In this document: piece after piece, positions 34,571 through 43,425 of the stretch
How the letters are laid out: the number at the start of each line of letters is the position of its first letter
Numbering within the stretch: position 1 is the first letter of the stretch
Assembly (NCBI RefSeq): GCF_020781975.1
Contig: NZ_JAJGNI010000005.1
Span: 62,001 to 126,000 of the forward strand
DNA length: 64,000 nucleotides
From: Microbacterium schleiferi
Lineage (GTDB): Bacteria; Actinomycetota; Actinomycetes; Actinomycetales; Microbacteriaceae
Reading direction: 5' to 3'
Program-made: the position numbers and the translations under genes
Notes under the pieces: model-generated
The model's input: the letters and a program-made list of their open reading frames with translations, nothing else
Database searches by the model: none
Told to the model about the DNA's origin: nothing

Positions 34571-35271
34571 CGAGCAGATTCGGGCCGGTAGCGGCCACAC
34601 CGTACGCGTGGCCGTTCGACGGAACGTTCTCCGCCCAGTCGACCGCGCTCCTGTGTATCGACTGGCAGGTGGACTTCTGCGGGGTCGGTGGCTACGTCGA
34701 CCGCATGGGGTACGACCTCACACTCACCCGACGCGGACTCGCGCCCACAGCGCGGATCCTCGGTTCCGCTCGCGCGGCAGGCCTCCAGGTGATCCATACT
34801 CGCGAGGGTCATCGGGCGGATCTCTCGGACTGCCCGCCCAACAAACTCTGGCGCTCGCAGCAGATCGGTGCCGAGATCGGGTCGTCAGGACCGGGAGGAC
34901 GCATCCTCGTACGCGGGGAACCCGGGTGGCAGATTGTGCCCGAAGTGGCACCTCTCGTGGGCGAGATCGTCATCGACAAGCCTGGCAAGGGGGCGTTCTA
35001 CGGAACCGATCTCGACGTGATCTTGCGCACTCGGGGGATCACTCATCTGATTCTGACGGGGATCACAACCGACGTCTGCGTGCACACGACGATGCGGGAG
35101 GCGAACGATCGCGGCTACGAGTGCCTTCTGCTCAGTGACTGCACAGGCGCCACCGATCACGGAAACTACGAGGCGGCGCTGAAGATGATCACCATGCAGG
35201 GGGGTGTTTTCGGTGCGGTCGCGGAGTCGTCGGCGCTGGATGACGCGTTCGGTAAGGGATCCGCGCGGTGA
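34567..35271 (+). CDS. biuH: isochorismatase-family biuret hydrolase, paralogue 2
   Basis: The 234-residue second cysteine hydrolase has triad D32, K141 and C171 (TTDVCVHTT). It keeps the BiuH blocks [37 protein letters not shown] and [17 protein letters not shown]. Several segments are nearer to rhizobial BiuH ([31 protein letters not shown]) than in paralogue 1. One copy may take biuret and the other a related ureide such as triuret or carboxybiuret. The start overlaps atzD (ATGA), and the stop overlaps atzF (GTGA). Confidence 0.87.
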   Translation: MTSRFGPVAATPYAWPFDGTFSAQSTALLCIDWQVDFCGVGGYVDRMGYDLTLTRRGLAPTARILGSARAAGLQVIHTREGHRADLSDCPPNKLWRSQQIGAEIGSSGPGGRILVRGEPGWQIVPEVAPLVGEIVIDKPGKGAFYGTDLDVILRTRGITHLILTGITTDVCVHTTMREANDRGYECLLLSDCTGATDHGNYEAALKMITMQGGVFGAVAESSALDDAFGKGSAR

Positions 35272-37034
35272 TCTCTCCTCGCATGGAGATCGCCCGCCTC
35301 CACTCCGCGTACCGGCGGGGAACCTGCACACCTCGCGATGTGGCGGAGCGCACTCTGGCTGCGATCGATGCGCGAGGACGTGACGGAGTCTGGATCTCGG
35401 TCTCCGATCGACTCGTCCGAGATGCTGAAGCACTCGATCCTGCCGATCGCGATCGTCTTCCGCTCTGGGGCATCCCCTTCGCGGTCAAAGACAACATGGA
35501 CGTCGAGGGGTGGGCGACGACGGCGGCGTGCCCGTCTTTCGCCTACAGCCCCCAGCAGTCGGCACCCGTGGTTCGCGACCTGATCGCGGCAGGCGCGATC
35601 CTCGTCGGCAAGACCAACCTGGACCAGTTCGCTACCGGTCTGAACGGTACCCGTTCTCCTTACGGGACGCCCTCCTCGGCCCACGATAGCTCCCTCATCT
35701 CCGGCGGGTCGTCATCAGGATCCGCGGTAGCTGTTGCGGCGGGCCTGGTTGCGTTTTCTCTGGCGACCGATACCGCGGGGTCCGGGCGCGTTCCCGCGGC
35801 GTTGAACGGGGTCGTCGGTCTCAAGCCGAGTGTGGGCCTTGTCAGCACTCGCGGTGTCGTGCCGGCGTGCCGGTCGCTCGATTGCGTTTCGGTGATGGCG
35901 AACTCGGTTGCCGACGCAGCCATCGTGGCTCAGGTGATCGCCGGCTTCGATGATCAGGACCCCTGGTCGCGCCCGCTCCCGGTTCCTTCCGCCCGGGTTG
36001 CTTCGGTCTCGCTCGCCGGAGTCCGCCTGGGCGTGCCTGAGGTTGTCGCCGGATGGGGCGAGCGTGGCGAGGAGGACGCGTGGAGTCGGGTCCGTGCCGA
36101 CCTCGTCCGAGCCGGAGCCGAACTGGTTGAGATCGACTACACCCCGCTTCTCGAGGCAGGTCGTCACCTGTATGGCGGTGCGTGGCTTGCTGAGCGCGCG
36201 ACCGCCGTCTCGGTCGCGCTCGAGGAGGACCGAGACGACGTCGACCCGGTCGTGCGCCAGATCTTGGCGGGCGCCGGTGCGATGTCGGCCGCACAGGTCT
36301 GGTCGAGTATGCACCGCGTGTGGGAGTTGCGGCGGGAGGCGGATGACATCCTCCGTTCGGTCGATGCTCTGCTCACTCCCACGGTGACGAAGACCTACAC
36401 GGTCGAGCAGATGCGCGCTGACCCCGTCGAACTCAACGCGCAATTGGGTACCTACACGACCTTTACCAACCTGCTCGACATGTGCGCCATCGCGGTCCCG
36501 GCGGGGAGTACGGCGGCGCACGTCCCCTTCGGTGTCACCCTTCATGGGCCTTCCGGTGCCGACCAGGAACTCGCAGGGCTGGCGTCGGCGCTCGCGGATG
36601 CGGTCGACCAGGACTCGCTGATGGAGGTCGCCGTCGTCGGCGCCCATCTCGAGGGGTTCGGACTTCATCACCAAATCACCGATCGCGGCGGGCTCCTGAG
36701 CCGGCGCACGATGACCGCACCCCGGTACCGGCTCTACGCGCTCCCCGGCGACGAGCCGCGACGTCCCGGGCTGGTGACCGATCTACGAGAAGGCGCTCGT
36801 ATCGAGGTCGAGGTCTATCGGCTTCCGACTGCTACCGTCGGGTCCTTTCTCCGCGGTGTGAGTGCACCGTTGGCGATCGGCACGCTCGAGCTCGACGACG
36901 GCACCGCCGTCCACGGATTCGTCTGCGATCCGACGGCGCTCGAGGGAGCGCGTGACATCACCGCGTACGGCGGGTGGCGCTCGTATATGGCCGCGGCGGC
37001 CGATGATCTCAACAGGGCGGCCGATGCCAGCTGA
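35268..37034 (+). CDS. atzF: allophanate hydrolase
   Basis: The 588-residue two-domain enzyme degrades allophanate to ammonia and CO2. The amidase-signature domain has the catalytic lysine in [12 protein letters not shown] (near residue 75) and the Ser-rich [20 protein letters not shown] (near 145-165) with the nucleophile in [11 protein letters not shown]. The C-terminal domain (about 460-588, [10 protein letters not shown]...[13 protein letters not shown]...[11 protein letters not shown]) is the one found in AtzF and the urea-amidolyase partner. This ends the pathway from s-triazines to ammonia. Confidence 0.92.
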   Translation: MISPRMEIARLHSAYRRGTCTPRDVAERTLAAIDARGRDGVWISVSDRLVRDAEALDPADRDRLPLWGIPFAVKDNMDVEGWATTAACPSFAYSPQQSAPVVRDLIAAGAILVGKTNLDQFATGLNGTRSPYGTPSSAHDSSLISGGSSSGSAVAVAAGLVAFSLATDTAGSGRVPAALNGVVGLKPSVGLVSTRGVVPACRSLDCVSVMANSVADAAIVAQVIAGFDDQDPWSRPLPVPSARVASVSLAGVRLGVPEVVAGWGERGEEDAWSRVRADLVRAGAELVEIDYTPLLEAGRHLYGGAWLAERATAVSVALEEDRDDVDPVVRQILAGAGAMSAAQVWSSMHRVWELRREADDILRSVDALLTPTVTKTYTVEQMRADPVELNAQLGTYTTFTNLLDMCAIAVPAGSTAAHVPFGVTLHGPSGADQELAGLASALADAVDQDSLMEVAVVGAHLEGFGLHHQITDRGGLLSRRTMTAPRYRLYALPGDEPRRPGLVTDLREGARIEVEVYRLPTATVGSFLRGVSAPLAIGTLELDDGTAVHGFVCDPTALEGARDITAYGGWRSYMAAAADDLNRAADAS

Positions 37035-37719
37035 CGACGTCCCGATCCTCGCGGTTCACGGGGTCGCGGCCTCACCTGCCGTCTGGGATCCTCTGAAGCG
37101 CTTGATTCCACAGCTCCGGGCGCTTCGTCGCCCGAAGACCGGTCGGTTGGAGGACGAGATCGAGTGGCTGGCCGAGTATGCGGCGGGCGCGGTCATCGTG
37201 GGGATGTCAGGCGGGGCAACCCTCGGTCTCGCGCTCGCGGGCATGGGTGCCGCGTGCCATGGATTCGTCCTCCATGAGCCGGCGGCGGGGAACCTGGTGC
37301 CGGACCTTCTCTCCCCGACCGCCGAGGCCTTTCGCCGTGGCGGGACGACAGCGGTGGGTAAGGCGCTCTATGGCAGGAGGTGGTCGGTCGACCTGCTCGA
37401 TGACCACGGAGACGTCGACGCGACGACGGCGAAGGAGATCGCCATGTTCCGCAGCTTTCAGCCTCGACGTCGACCGGTCGGGGGACCCCGATGCGTGGTC
37501 ACGACGGGGTCTCGGTCGGCTGCGCCCAGGCACCATGTTGCGAGAGAGCTGCGGCGGCTGGGCTACGAGACTCGCACCATCGAAGGCTCCCGGCACTTCG
37601 TCACATACGAGCAGCCCGCGAGGCTGGCCGCCCTGGTGCGCGAGGTCGCCGGATTGGATGCGCCCGGGCATCCGGGGATCGATGACGGAGGTTCGGGGTG
37701 GGCGAGGTTCTGGTGGTGA
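37024..37719 (+). CDS. alpha/beta hydrolase of unknown substrate
   Basis: The 231-residue protein has ILAVHGVAASPAVWDPL near the start, a nucleophile elbow VGMSGGATLG (Ser near residue 63) and a C-terminal histidine in EGSRHFVTYEQP. The usual acidic residue after strand 7 is not obvious in TTGSRSAAPRHH. It overlaps atzF by 11 nt as the last gene of the operon. A role on a pathway intermediate or an N-alkyl side chain is possible but unproven. Confidence 0.75.
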   Translation: MPADDVPILAVHGVAASPAVWDPLKRLIPQLRALRRPKTGRLEDEIEWLAEYAAGAVIVGMSGGATLGLALAGMGAACHGFVLHEPAAGNLVPDLLSPTAEAFRRGGTTAVGKALYGRRWSVDLLDDHGDVDATTAKEIAMFRSFQPRRRPVGGPRCVVTTGSRSAAPRHHVARELRRLGYETRTIEGSRHFVTYEQPARLAALVREVAGLDAPGHPGIDDGGSGWARFWW

Positions 37720-37734
37720 CCTCGCGGCGGTCTT

Positions 37735-38253
37735 CTAGACCTCGGCCGCGCGGTAGATCTTCGACCGCGGCACATAGCGCGCGGAGTTGCCGAGCAGCCC
37801 GGCGACCTCCTCGTCGGTGAGCTCCCGCCGCACCTTGCCGGGGATGCCCGCGACGAGCGATCGCGGCGGAACGACGGTTCCCTCGAGCACCACCGCCCCC
37901 GCGGCGACGAGCGAGTTCGCGCCGATGACGGCGCCGTTCAGCACGGTCGCGTTCATGCCGATGAGGCATCCGTCTTCGACGACGCAGCCGTGCACGACGG
38001 CGGCGTGGCCGATGCTGACGTCGGCGCCGATGATCGTCGGGTTGCCCGCCTCGGTGTGGATCACCGCGTTGTCTTGGAGGTTGCTGCGTTCGCCGAGCAC
38101 GATCTCGTCGATGTCGCCGCGCAGCACCGCGCCGAACCAGACGTTGGCATCTGCAGCGATGCGCACCTTGCCGATCACGGACGCGTTCGGGGCGACCCAG
38201 GCGTCGGCGGAGATGTCGGGCTCGTGCCCGTCGAAGGGGAGGATGACCGGCAT
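37735..38253 (-). CDS. gamma-carbonic anhydrase-like hexapeptide protein
   Basis: The 172-residue left-handed beta-helix protein has hexapeptide repeats (VIGKVRIAADANVWFGAVLRGD) and zinc-ligand-type histidines in NAVIHTE and IGHAAVVHG. Such proteins trimerise and bind zinc or iron; many lack strong anhydrase activity. TAGGCT on the minus strand (38260-38265) ends 6 nt before the ATG, so the mRNA is probably leaderless. An IS481 element interrupts the sequence just upstream of that box. A diverged 3' fragment of a related gene lies at 25191-25368. Confidence 0.88.
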   Translation of the reverse strand: MPVILPFDGHEPDISADAWVAPNASVIGKVRIAADANVWFGAVLRGDIDEIVLGERSNLQDNAVIHTEAGNPTIIGADVSIGHAAVVHGCVVEDGCLIGMNATVLNGAVIGANSLVAAGAVVLEGTVVPPRSLVAGIPGKVRRELTDEEVAGLLGNSARYVPRSKIYRAAEV

Positions 38254-38262
38254 TCCGCCAGC

Positions 38263-39264
38263 CTAGCTGTACTGCCCAGGCAGGTTGTTTGAGATCCGGC
38301 TGATGGGCGGGAGCTTCCCGATCGCAGTGTGGGGCCTGTGGTGATTGTAGAAGTGCAGCCAGGCGGGCAGGGCTGCGCGGCGGGCTGATTCGCTGTTGTA
38401 GTGCTTCACGTAGGCCCAACCGTCGGCCATAGTGCGATGGAATCGCTCGATCTTCCCGTTCGTCTGCGGACGGTAAGGACGTGTGCGCTTGGGTGTGATG
38501 GCGAGCTCGGCGCAGACGCGTCGCCAGGCGTGGGAGCGGTAGGCGGGGCCGTTGTCCGAGAGGACCCGTTCGACGCGGACGCCGCGGTCGGCGAACCAGG
38601 ACACGGCCCGTTGCAGGACGCCGATCGCGGTCTCGGCGCGTTCGTCGTCGTGGATCTCGGCGTAAGCGACGCGGGAGTGGTCGTCGATGACGGTGTGGAC
38701 GTAGGCGGTGCCGGTGACCATGTCGCCGGCGATGCCTCGCTTTCCGGTGCGCTTGGCCGTGACTGCTCGGTTGCGGTCGCCTTGGGACCGTCCGACGTAG
38801 CGCCAGCCGCCGCCGTCGGGGATGTTGCCGAGCTTCTTCACGTCGACATGGATCAGCGCGCCGGGCTTGTCGTGCTCGTACCGGCGGGCGGGTTCCCCGG
38901 TCTTCACATCGACATGCGAGAGCCGGTTCAGTCGACACCGTTTCAGCACCGCGTGGACGGTCGAGGCCGGCATCCCGACGCGGTCGGCGATCTGGACCGG
39001 CCCCAGGCGCTTGCGGATCCGCAGGTGCACGATCTTCTTCACACGGTGCGTCGGGGTCTTGTTCGGATGCGCATGCGGGCGCGAGGACCGGTCGGCCATC
39101 CCCGCTTCACCGAGCTCGACGTAGCGTCGCGCCCATTTCGCGGCGGTGGGCCAGGAGACACGGAAGTAGTCCGCCGCCGCGGCGACCGTCCACTCCTCGT
39201 CGACGATCTTCTGTGCAAGACGGAGCCTTTGGCGCGGGGTGAGCGCCGCGTTAGCGTGAGACAC
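38263..39264 (-). CDS. IS481-family transposase, copy B
   Basis: The 333-residue DDE transposase starts at GTG with GGAGG 5 nt upstream (VSHANAALTPRQRLRLAQKI). HTH segment AAADYFRVSWPTAAKWARRYV; catalytic acids in IHVDVKKLG, LSDNGPAYRSH and GKIERFHRTM; closing motif NHHRPHTAIGKLPP. As in copy A, the TAG stop is supplied by the target CTAG. The two copies are related but clearly different proteins. Confidence 0.93.
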   Translation of the reverse strand: MSHANAALTPRQRLRLAQKIVDEEWTVAAAADYFRVSWPTAAKWARRYVELGEAGMADRSSRPHAHPNKTPTHRVKKIVHLRIRKRLGPVQIADRVGMPASTVHAVLKRCRLNRLSHVDVKTGEPARRYEHDKPGALIHVDVKKLGNIPDGGGWRYVGRSQGDRNRAVTAKRTGKRGIAGDMVTGTAYVHTVIDDHSRVAYAEIHDDERAETAIGVLQRAVSWFADRGVRVERVLSDNGPAYRSHAWRRVCAELAITPKRTRPYRPQTNGKIERFHRTMADGWAYVKHYNSESARRAALPAWLHFYNHHRPHTAIGKLPPISRISNNLPGQYS

Positions 39265-39368
39265 GAGAACCTCCTGGTTCAGAGCGGATGCGGTAGCAGC
39301 TCCACTCTGCCGGGAGGTTCTCGTCACATCAGGGAAGCCAGATCAAACAACCTCCCTGGGCAGTACAG
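38267..39368 (-). mobile_element. IS481-family insertion sequence, copy B
   Basis: The 1,102-bp element has terminal repeats CTGTACTGCCCAGG(C/G)AGGTTGTTTGA, nearly perfect over 26 bp, flanked by CTAG (38263-38266 and 39369-39372). It separates the carbonic anhydrase gene from the P-type ATPase gene and sits in the CTAG of the former's -10 box. Confidence 0.88.
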
Positions 39369-39405
39369 CTAGCGGCGAGTGCAGCAGTCGACAAGGCTGA
39401 GACGT

Positions 39406-41316
39406 ATGCGCTTGCTGCGGCCGCTGTGGCGATACCCGATCATCTCGGTCACCGTCGTGGTGCTCGCCGCGGTCGTGGTCCTCCACGCCGTCGGAGCGGA
39501 TGCGGTGGGACGGTGGACGGCGACGGCCTACGTCGGAGCGTTCGTCGTGTGGACGCTGGTTCGGATGGTGCGTGATGTGCTTCGCGGGCATGTCGGGCTC
39601 GACATCCTCGCGGTGGTGGCGATGGTCGCAACCCTCGCCGTGGGCGAGTACATCGCGTCGCTCATCATCGTTTTGATGCTCTCCGGCGGTGAAGCGTTGG
39701 AGGACTTCGCCGCCCGGCGGGCCAGGCGCGACCTCACCGCGCTGCTGGACCGATCGCCGCGCACCGCGCATGTTCTCACTCACGAGCATGCGTCGGACTC
39801 GGACGAGGTGCAGGATGTCGCGGTCGAGCACGTAGGGATCGATGATGTGCTGCTGGTGCGGCCGGGCGAGATCGTGCCGGTCGACGGCATCCTGCTCACC
39901 GAGAGCGGCACGTTCGACGAATCGTCGCTCACTGGGGAGAGTCTGCCGGTGACTCGTGAGGCGGGCAGCGACGTGCTCTCCGGCGCTATCAACGGGAACC
40001 GGGCGGTGCGGATCCGGGCGGTGCGGCGCAGCGCGGACAGTCAGTACCAGCAGATCGTCGCGCTCGTGCGTGCCGCGGAGGACTCGCGTGCGCCCGTCGT
40101 GCGGCTCGCGGATCGGTTTGCGATCCCCTTCACGGCCGTCTCGCTCGCCCTGGCCGGCATAGCGTGGGCGGTATCGGGCGATCCGACGCGCTTCGCTGAG
40201 GTGCTGGTGCTAGCGACGCCGTGCCCGCTGCTGATCGCTGCACCGGTCGCGTTCCTCGGCGGGCTCTCGCGGGCCGCGAAGGCCGGCGTGATCATGAAGG
40301 GCGGAGGTGTCGTAGAACAGCTCGCCCGAGTGCAGTCCGCGGCCTTCGACAAGACCGGAACGCTGACGCAGGGCCAGCCGACCCTCGTTGACGTTCGCCC
40401 TGTCGGCGGCTTCGAGGCGGGCGAACTGCTGCAGCTCGCCGCGTCTGCTGAACAGTACTCGTCGCATGTGCTCGCAGACAGCATCCGCCGGGCCGCGGTC
40501 GAGCGCGGCATCGACCTTCTCGCGGCCGAGGAGGCCAGTGAGGTCGCCACGAATGGTGTGACCGCGGTGATCGGGGGGCGAACGGTCGTCGTGGGGAAGC
40601 CCTCCTACGTCGCGTCAGTGGCGGCCGACACGGTGCGCGCAGACCTGACGACGGGCGAGGCCGCGGCCTACGTCGCCATCGACGGCCGGTTCGCCGGCGT
40701 CCTCGTGCTCGCCGACGATCCCCGCCCGGAGTCCGTCGCGGTGGTGTCGTGGCTGCGCGCGAACGGTGTCGAACGGATCGTCATGCTCACGGGAGACACT
40801 CGTGCGACAGCCGAATCGATCGCGCGGCAGACCGGGATCGACGAGGTGCATGCCGAGCTCCTTCCGCCAGAGAAGGTTCATCTCGCGGCCGACCTGCATC
40901 CACGACCCGTGATGATGGTCGGCGACGGGGTGAACGACGCCCCGGTGCTGGCCGCCTCCGACATCGGCGTTGCGATGGGCGCGAAAGGCGCGACCGCGGC
41001 CGGCGATGCCGCTGACGTGGTGATCCTTGTCGACTCGCTCAGCAAGGTGGTCGACGCCGTGTCGATCGGGCGGCACACGCTTCGCGTCGCGCTGACGGCG
41101 ATATGGCTCGGCATCGGTCTCAGCGTGGTCCTCATGGTCATCGCCATGACGGGCGCCATCCCCGCCGTCGCCGGCGCTCTCACGCAGGAGCTCGTGGACC
41201 TCGCCACGATCCTCTACGCGCTCCGCGCGCTGGGCGGCCCGCCGAGCGGACTCCCCGCTGCCGCACCGCCGCCGTCACGCCGATCCGACACGGAGTCCGA
41301 CTCGCACCGCGTGTGA
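39406..41316 (+). CDS. heavy-metal translocating P-type ATPase
   Basis: The 636-residue P1B-type pump has the actuator motif SSLTGESLP, the membrane motif ATPCPLLIAAP, the phosphorylation site DKTGTLT and the hinge GDGVNDAP. There is no N-terminal metal-binding domain or CxxC, and the usual HP dipeptide of the nucleotide domain reads SSHVLA, as in some divergent actinobacterial pumps. Metal specificity is not clear; zinc, cadmium or cobalt are candidates. The ATG has a weak AAGG upstream. An in-frame GTG at 39379 is possible. Confidence 0.9.
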   Translation: MRLLRPLWRYPIISVTVVVLAAVVVLHAVGADAVGRWTATAYVGAFVVWTLVRMVRDVLRGHVGLDILAVVAMVATLAVGEYIASLIIVLMLSGGEALEDFAARRARRDLTALLDRSPRTAHVLTHEHASDSDEVQDVAVEHVGIDDVLLVRPGEIVPVDGILLTESGTFDESSLTGESLPVTREAGSDVLSGAINGNRAVRIRAVRRSADSQYQQIVALVRAAEDSRAPVVRLADRFAIPFTAVSLALAGIAWAVSGDPTRFAEVLVLATPCPLLIAAPVAFLGGLSRAAKAGVIMKGGGVVEQLARVQSAAFDKTGTLTQGQPTLVDVRPVGGFEAGELLQLAASAEQYSSHVLADSIRRAAVERGIDLLAAEEASEVATNGVTAVIGGRTVVVGKPSYVASVAADTVRADLTTGEAAAYVAIDGRFAGVLVLADDPRPESVAVVSWLRANGVERIVMLTGDTRATAESIARQTGIDEVHAELLPPEKVHLAADLHPRPVMMVGDGVNDAPVLAASDIGVAMGAKGATAAGDAADVVILVDSLSKVVDAVSIGRHTLRVALTAIWLGIGLSVVLMVIAMTGAIPAVAGALTQELVDLATILYALRALGGPPSGLPAAAPPPSRRSDTESDSHRV

Positions 41317-41425
41317 CGCTCTGAAACCCGAGCACCACGACTGGAATCTGCGGGCGAAGAGCCGAGGTGCAGGGTTGCCTCTCCTTCCTGGCGGCAGGAG
41401 AACTACCGAACTACCGTGAGGAGCC

Positions 41426-42151
41426 GTGACGACGCAATCCCCTCCATACCGGCATTCCGGCGAGCCTCACGCAACGGGGCTCGCGCAGCGACTCAACTGG
41501 CTGCGCGCAGGAGTGCTGGGAGCGAACGACGGGATCGTGTCCACGGCGGCGGTCGTCGTCGGTGTCGCCGGAGCGACAGCGGAGGTCACGCCAGTGTTGC
41601 TGGCGGGGGCCGCGGCCCTGGTCGGCGGGGCTATCTCAATGGCGCTCGGCGAGTACGTCTCGGTGTCCAGCCAGCGGGACAGCGAGCGGGCTCTCATCCA
41701 GAAGGAGCGGCGCGAGCTGGAGGAGGATCCCGAGGTCGAGCTCGAGGAGCTGGTCGGGCTCTACGAGGAGCAGGGCCTCACCCCCGGAACCGCCCGCCTG
41801 GTGGCGACGGAGCTGACCGAGCGCGACGCGCTCAAGGCCCACCTGGCGCTCGAGCTGAACATCGACCAGGAGGACGTCGTCAGCCCCTGGCACGCCGCCT
41901 TCGCCTCGCTGATCGCGTTCACGATCGGCGCCGTGCTGCCGCTGCTGACGATCCTGCTGCTGCCGCACCCGGCGCGCATCGTGTGGACCTTCGTTGCCGT
42001 GCTCCTCGCCCTGGCGGTCACCGGATACGTCGCGGCCTGGATCGGCGGCTCTCATCGGTGGCGGGCCGTGGTGCGCCTGGTGATCGGCGGTGCGCTCGCC
42101 CTGGGAGCGACCTTCCTGGTCGGCTCCCTGTTCGGCACGGTCGTCGGCTGA
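41426..42151 (+). CDS. VIT family (CCC1-like) metal transporter
   Basis: The 241-residue membrane protein is of the iron/manganese transporter family. The first conserved block is LNWLRAGVLGANDGIVSTAAVVVGVAGA, then GGAISMALGEYVSVSSQRDSE. A cytoplasmic acidic helical region (ELEEDPEVELEELVGLYEEQG) rich in metal-binding carboxylates follows, then three more helices. The GTG start has GGAG 3-4 nt upstream. Placed with other metal genes, it is probably for Fe or Mn handling. Confidence 0.9.
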   Translation: MTTQSPPYRHSGEPHATGLAQRLNWLRAGVLGANDGIVSTAAVVVGVAGATAEVTPVLLAGAAALVGGAISMALGEYVSVSSQRDSERALIQKERRELEEDPEVELEELVGLYEEQGLTPGTARLVATELTERDALKAHLALELNIDQEDVVSPWHAAFASLIAFTIGAVLPLLTILLLPHPARIVWTFVAVLLALAVTGYVAAWIGGSHRWRAVVRLVIGGALALGATFLVGSLFGTVVG

Positions 42152-42174
42152 GGCGGCGCGGACTCACCCCTTGC

Positions 42175-43392
42175 TCACAGTACGGCCCAGCCGATGAGGC
42201 CCGCGGCGATGACGACCGCCCACGCCGGCGCCTTCCACGAGGTCAGGGCGACGAACCCGGCGGCGGCGATCCCGAGGGCCGCGACCGATGTGACCCCTTC
42301 GGTGAACACCGGCGTGTAGAGCGCTGCGGCGAGGATCCCCACCACGCCGGCGTTCACGCCCATGAGCGCCCGCTGCGCGAGTGGAGCGCGACGCAGCCGG
42401 TCCCAGAACGGCAGCACCCCGACCACGAGCAGTGTCGCGGGGAGGAAGATCGCGACCAGCGCGATCGCGGCGCCGAGCAGCCCGGACGGCGGGCTGGTAG
42501 TCGCGGCGCCGAGGTAGGCGGCGAAGGTGAACAAGGGACCGGGGACCGCCTGCGCGGCACCGTAGCCGGCGAGGAACACGTCGTGGTCGACGAGGCCGGT
42601 CTGCACGGTCCCGGCCTCCAGCAGCGGCAGCACGACGTGACCGCCGCCGAACACGAGTGCCCCAGCCCGGTAGAACACGTCGAATAAGCGTACCGCCCCG
42701 TTCTCAGTGGCGGACACGAGCAGGGGGAGGCCCGCGAGCAGGATCACGAAAAAGGCCAGGCTCCCGATCGCGGCCCAGCGAGGCACCCGCACGACGAATG
42801 GCTCCGACTCCGATGCCGTGGCGGCCTGCGGGCGCAGCCACACCAGCCCGACGACTCCCGCGGCGGCGATCACGGCGACCTGTGCGAACGCGCTCGGGAC
42901 GAGCAGGACGACGATCATGCCCGCCACGGCGATCGTGGCCCGCTTCGCGTCCGGGGTGAGGGTTCTCGCCATGCCCAGCACGGCGTGGGCGACGACCGCG
43001 ACCGCGGCGGCCTTCACCCCGTGAATCCATCCGGCGCCGGACAGGTCACCGAGCGCCGTGACCCCGTAGGCGAACGCGACCAGCAGGATCGCCGACGGCA
43101 GGGTGAACGCCGCCCACGCCGCCAGCAGCCCGCCGAACCCTGCGCGCTGCAGCCCGATCGCCATGCCGACCTGACTGGATGCGGGGCCGGGCAGGAACTG
43201 GCACAGCGCCACCAGGTCCGCGTAGGCGCGGTCGCCCAGCCACTTGCGCCGCTCCACGAACGCCTCGCGGAAGTACCCCAGGTGCGCGACCGGGCCGCCG
43301 AAGGAGGTCAGTCCCAGGCGCAGGAACACGAGGAACACCTCTCCGACCGTGCCGGGGTGGCGGCGCCCGCCGGTCGAGGGGGAAAGGCTCAT
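42175..43392 (-). CDS. chrA: chromate transporter ChrA
   Basis: The 405-residue long-chain CHR protein has two homologous halves. N-terminal: FLRLGLTSFGGPVAHLGYFREAFVERRKWL and CQFLPGPASSQVGMAIG. C-terminal: ALVFGGGHVVLPLLEAG and AQAVPGPLFTFAAYLG. About ten to twelve helices are expected. It exports chromate from the cytoplasm. It converges on the VIT gene and precedes the arsenic genes on the same strand. Confidence 0.93.
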   Translation of the reverse strand: MSLSPSTGGRRHPGTVGEVFLVFLRLGLTSFGGPVAHLGYFREAFVERRKWLGDRAYADLVALCQFLPGPASSQVGMAIGLQRAGFGGLLAAWAAFTLPSAILLVAFAYGVTALGDLSGAGWIHGVKAAAVAVVAHAVLGMARTLTPDAKRATIAVAGMIVVLLVPSAFAQVAVIAAAGVVGLVWLRPQAATASESEPFVVRVPRWAAIGSLAFFVILLAGLPLLVSATENGAVRLFDVFYRAGALVFGGGHVVLPLLEAGTVQTGLVDHDVFLAGYGAAQAVPGPLFTFAAYLGAATTSPPSGLLGAAIALVAIFLPATLLVVGVLPFWDRLRRAPLAQRALMGVNAGVVGILAAALYTPVFTEGVTSVAALGIAAAGFVALTSWKAPAWAVVIAAGLIGWAVL

Positions 43393-43425
43393 CGCGCTCA
43401 GTCTGCCCCAGTCACTTGACGCTCA

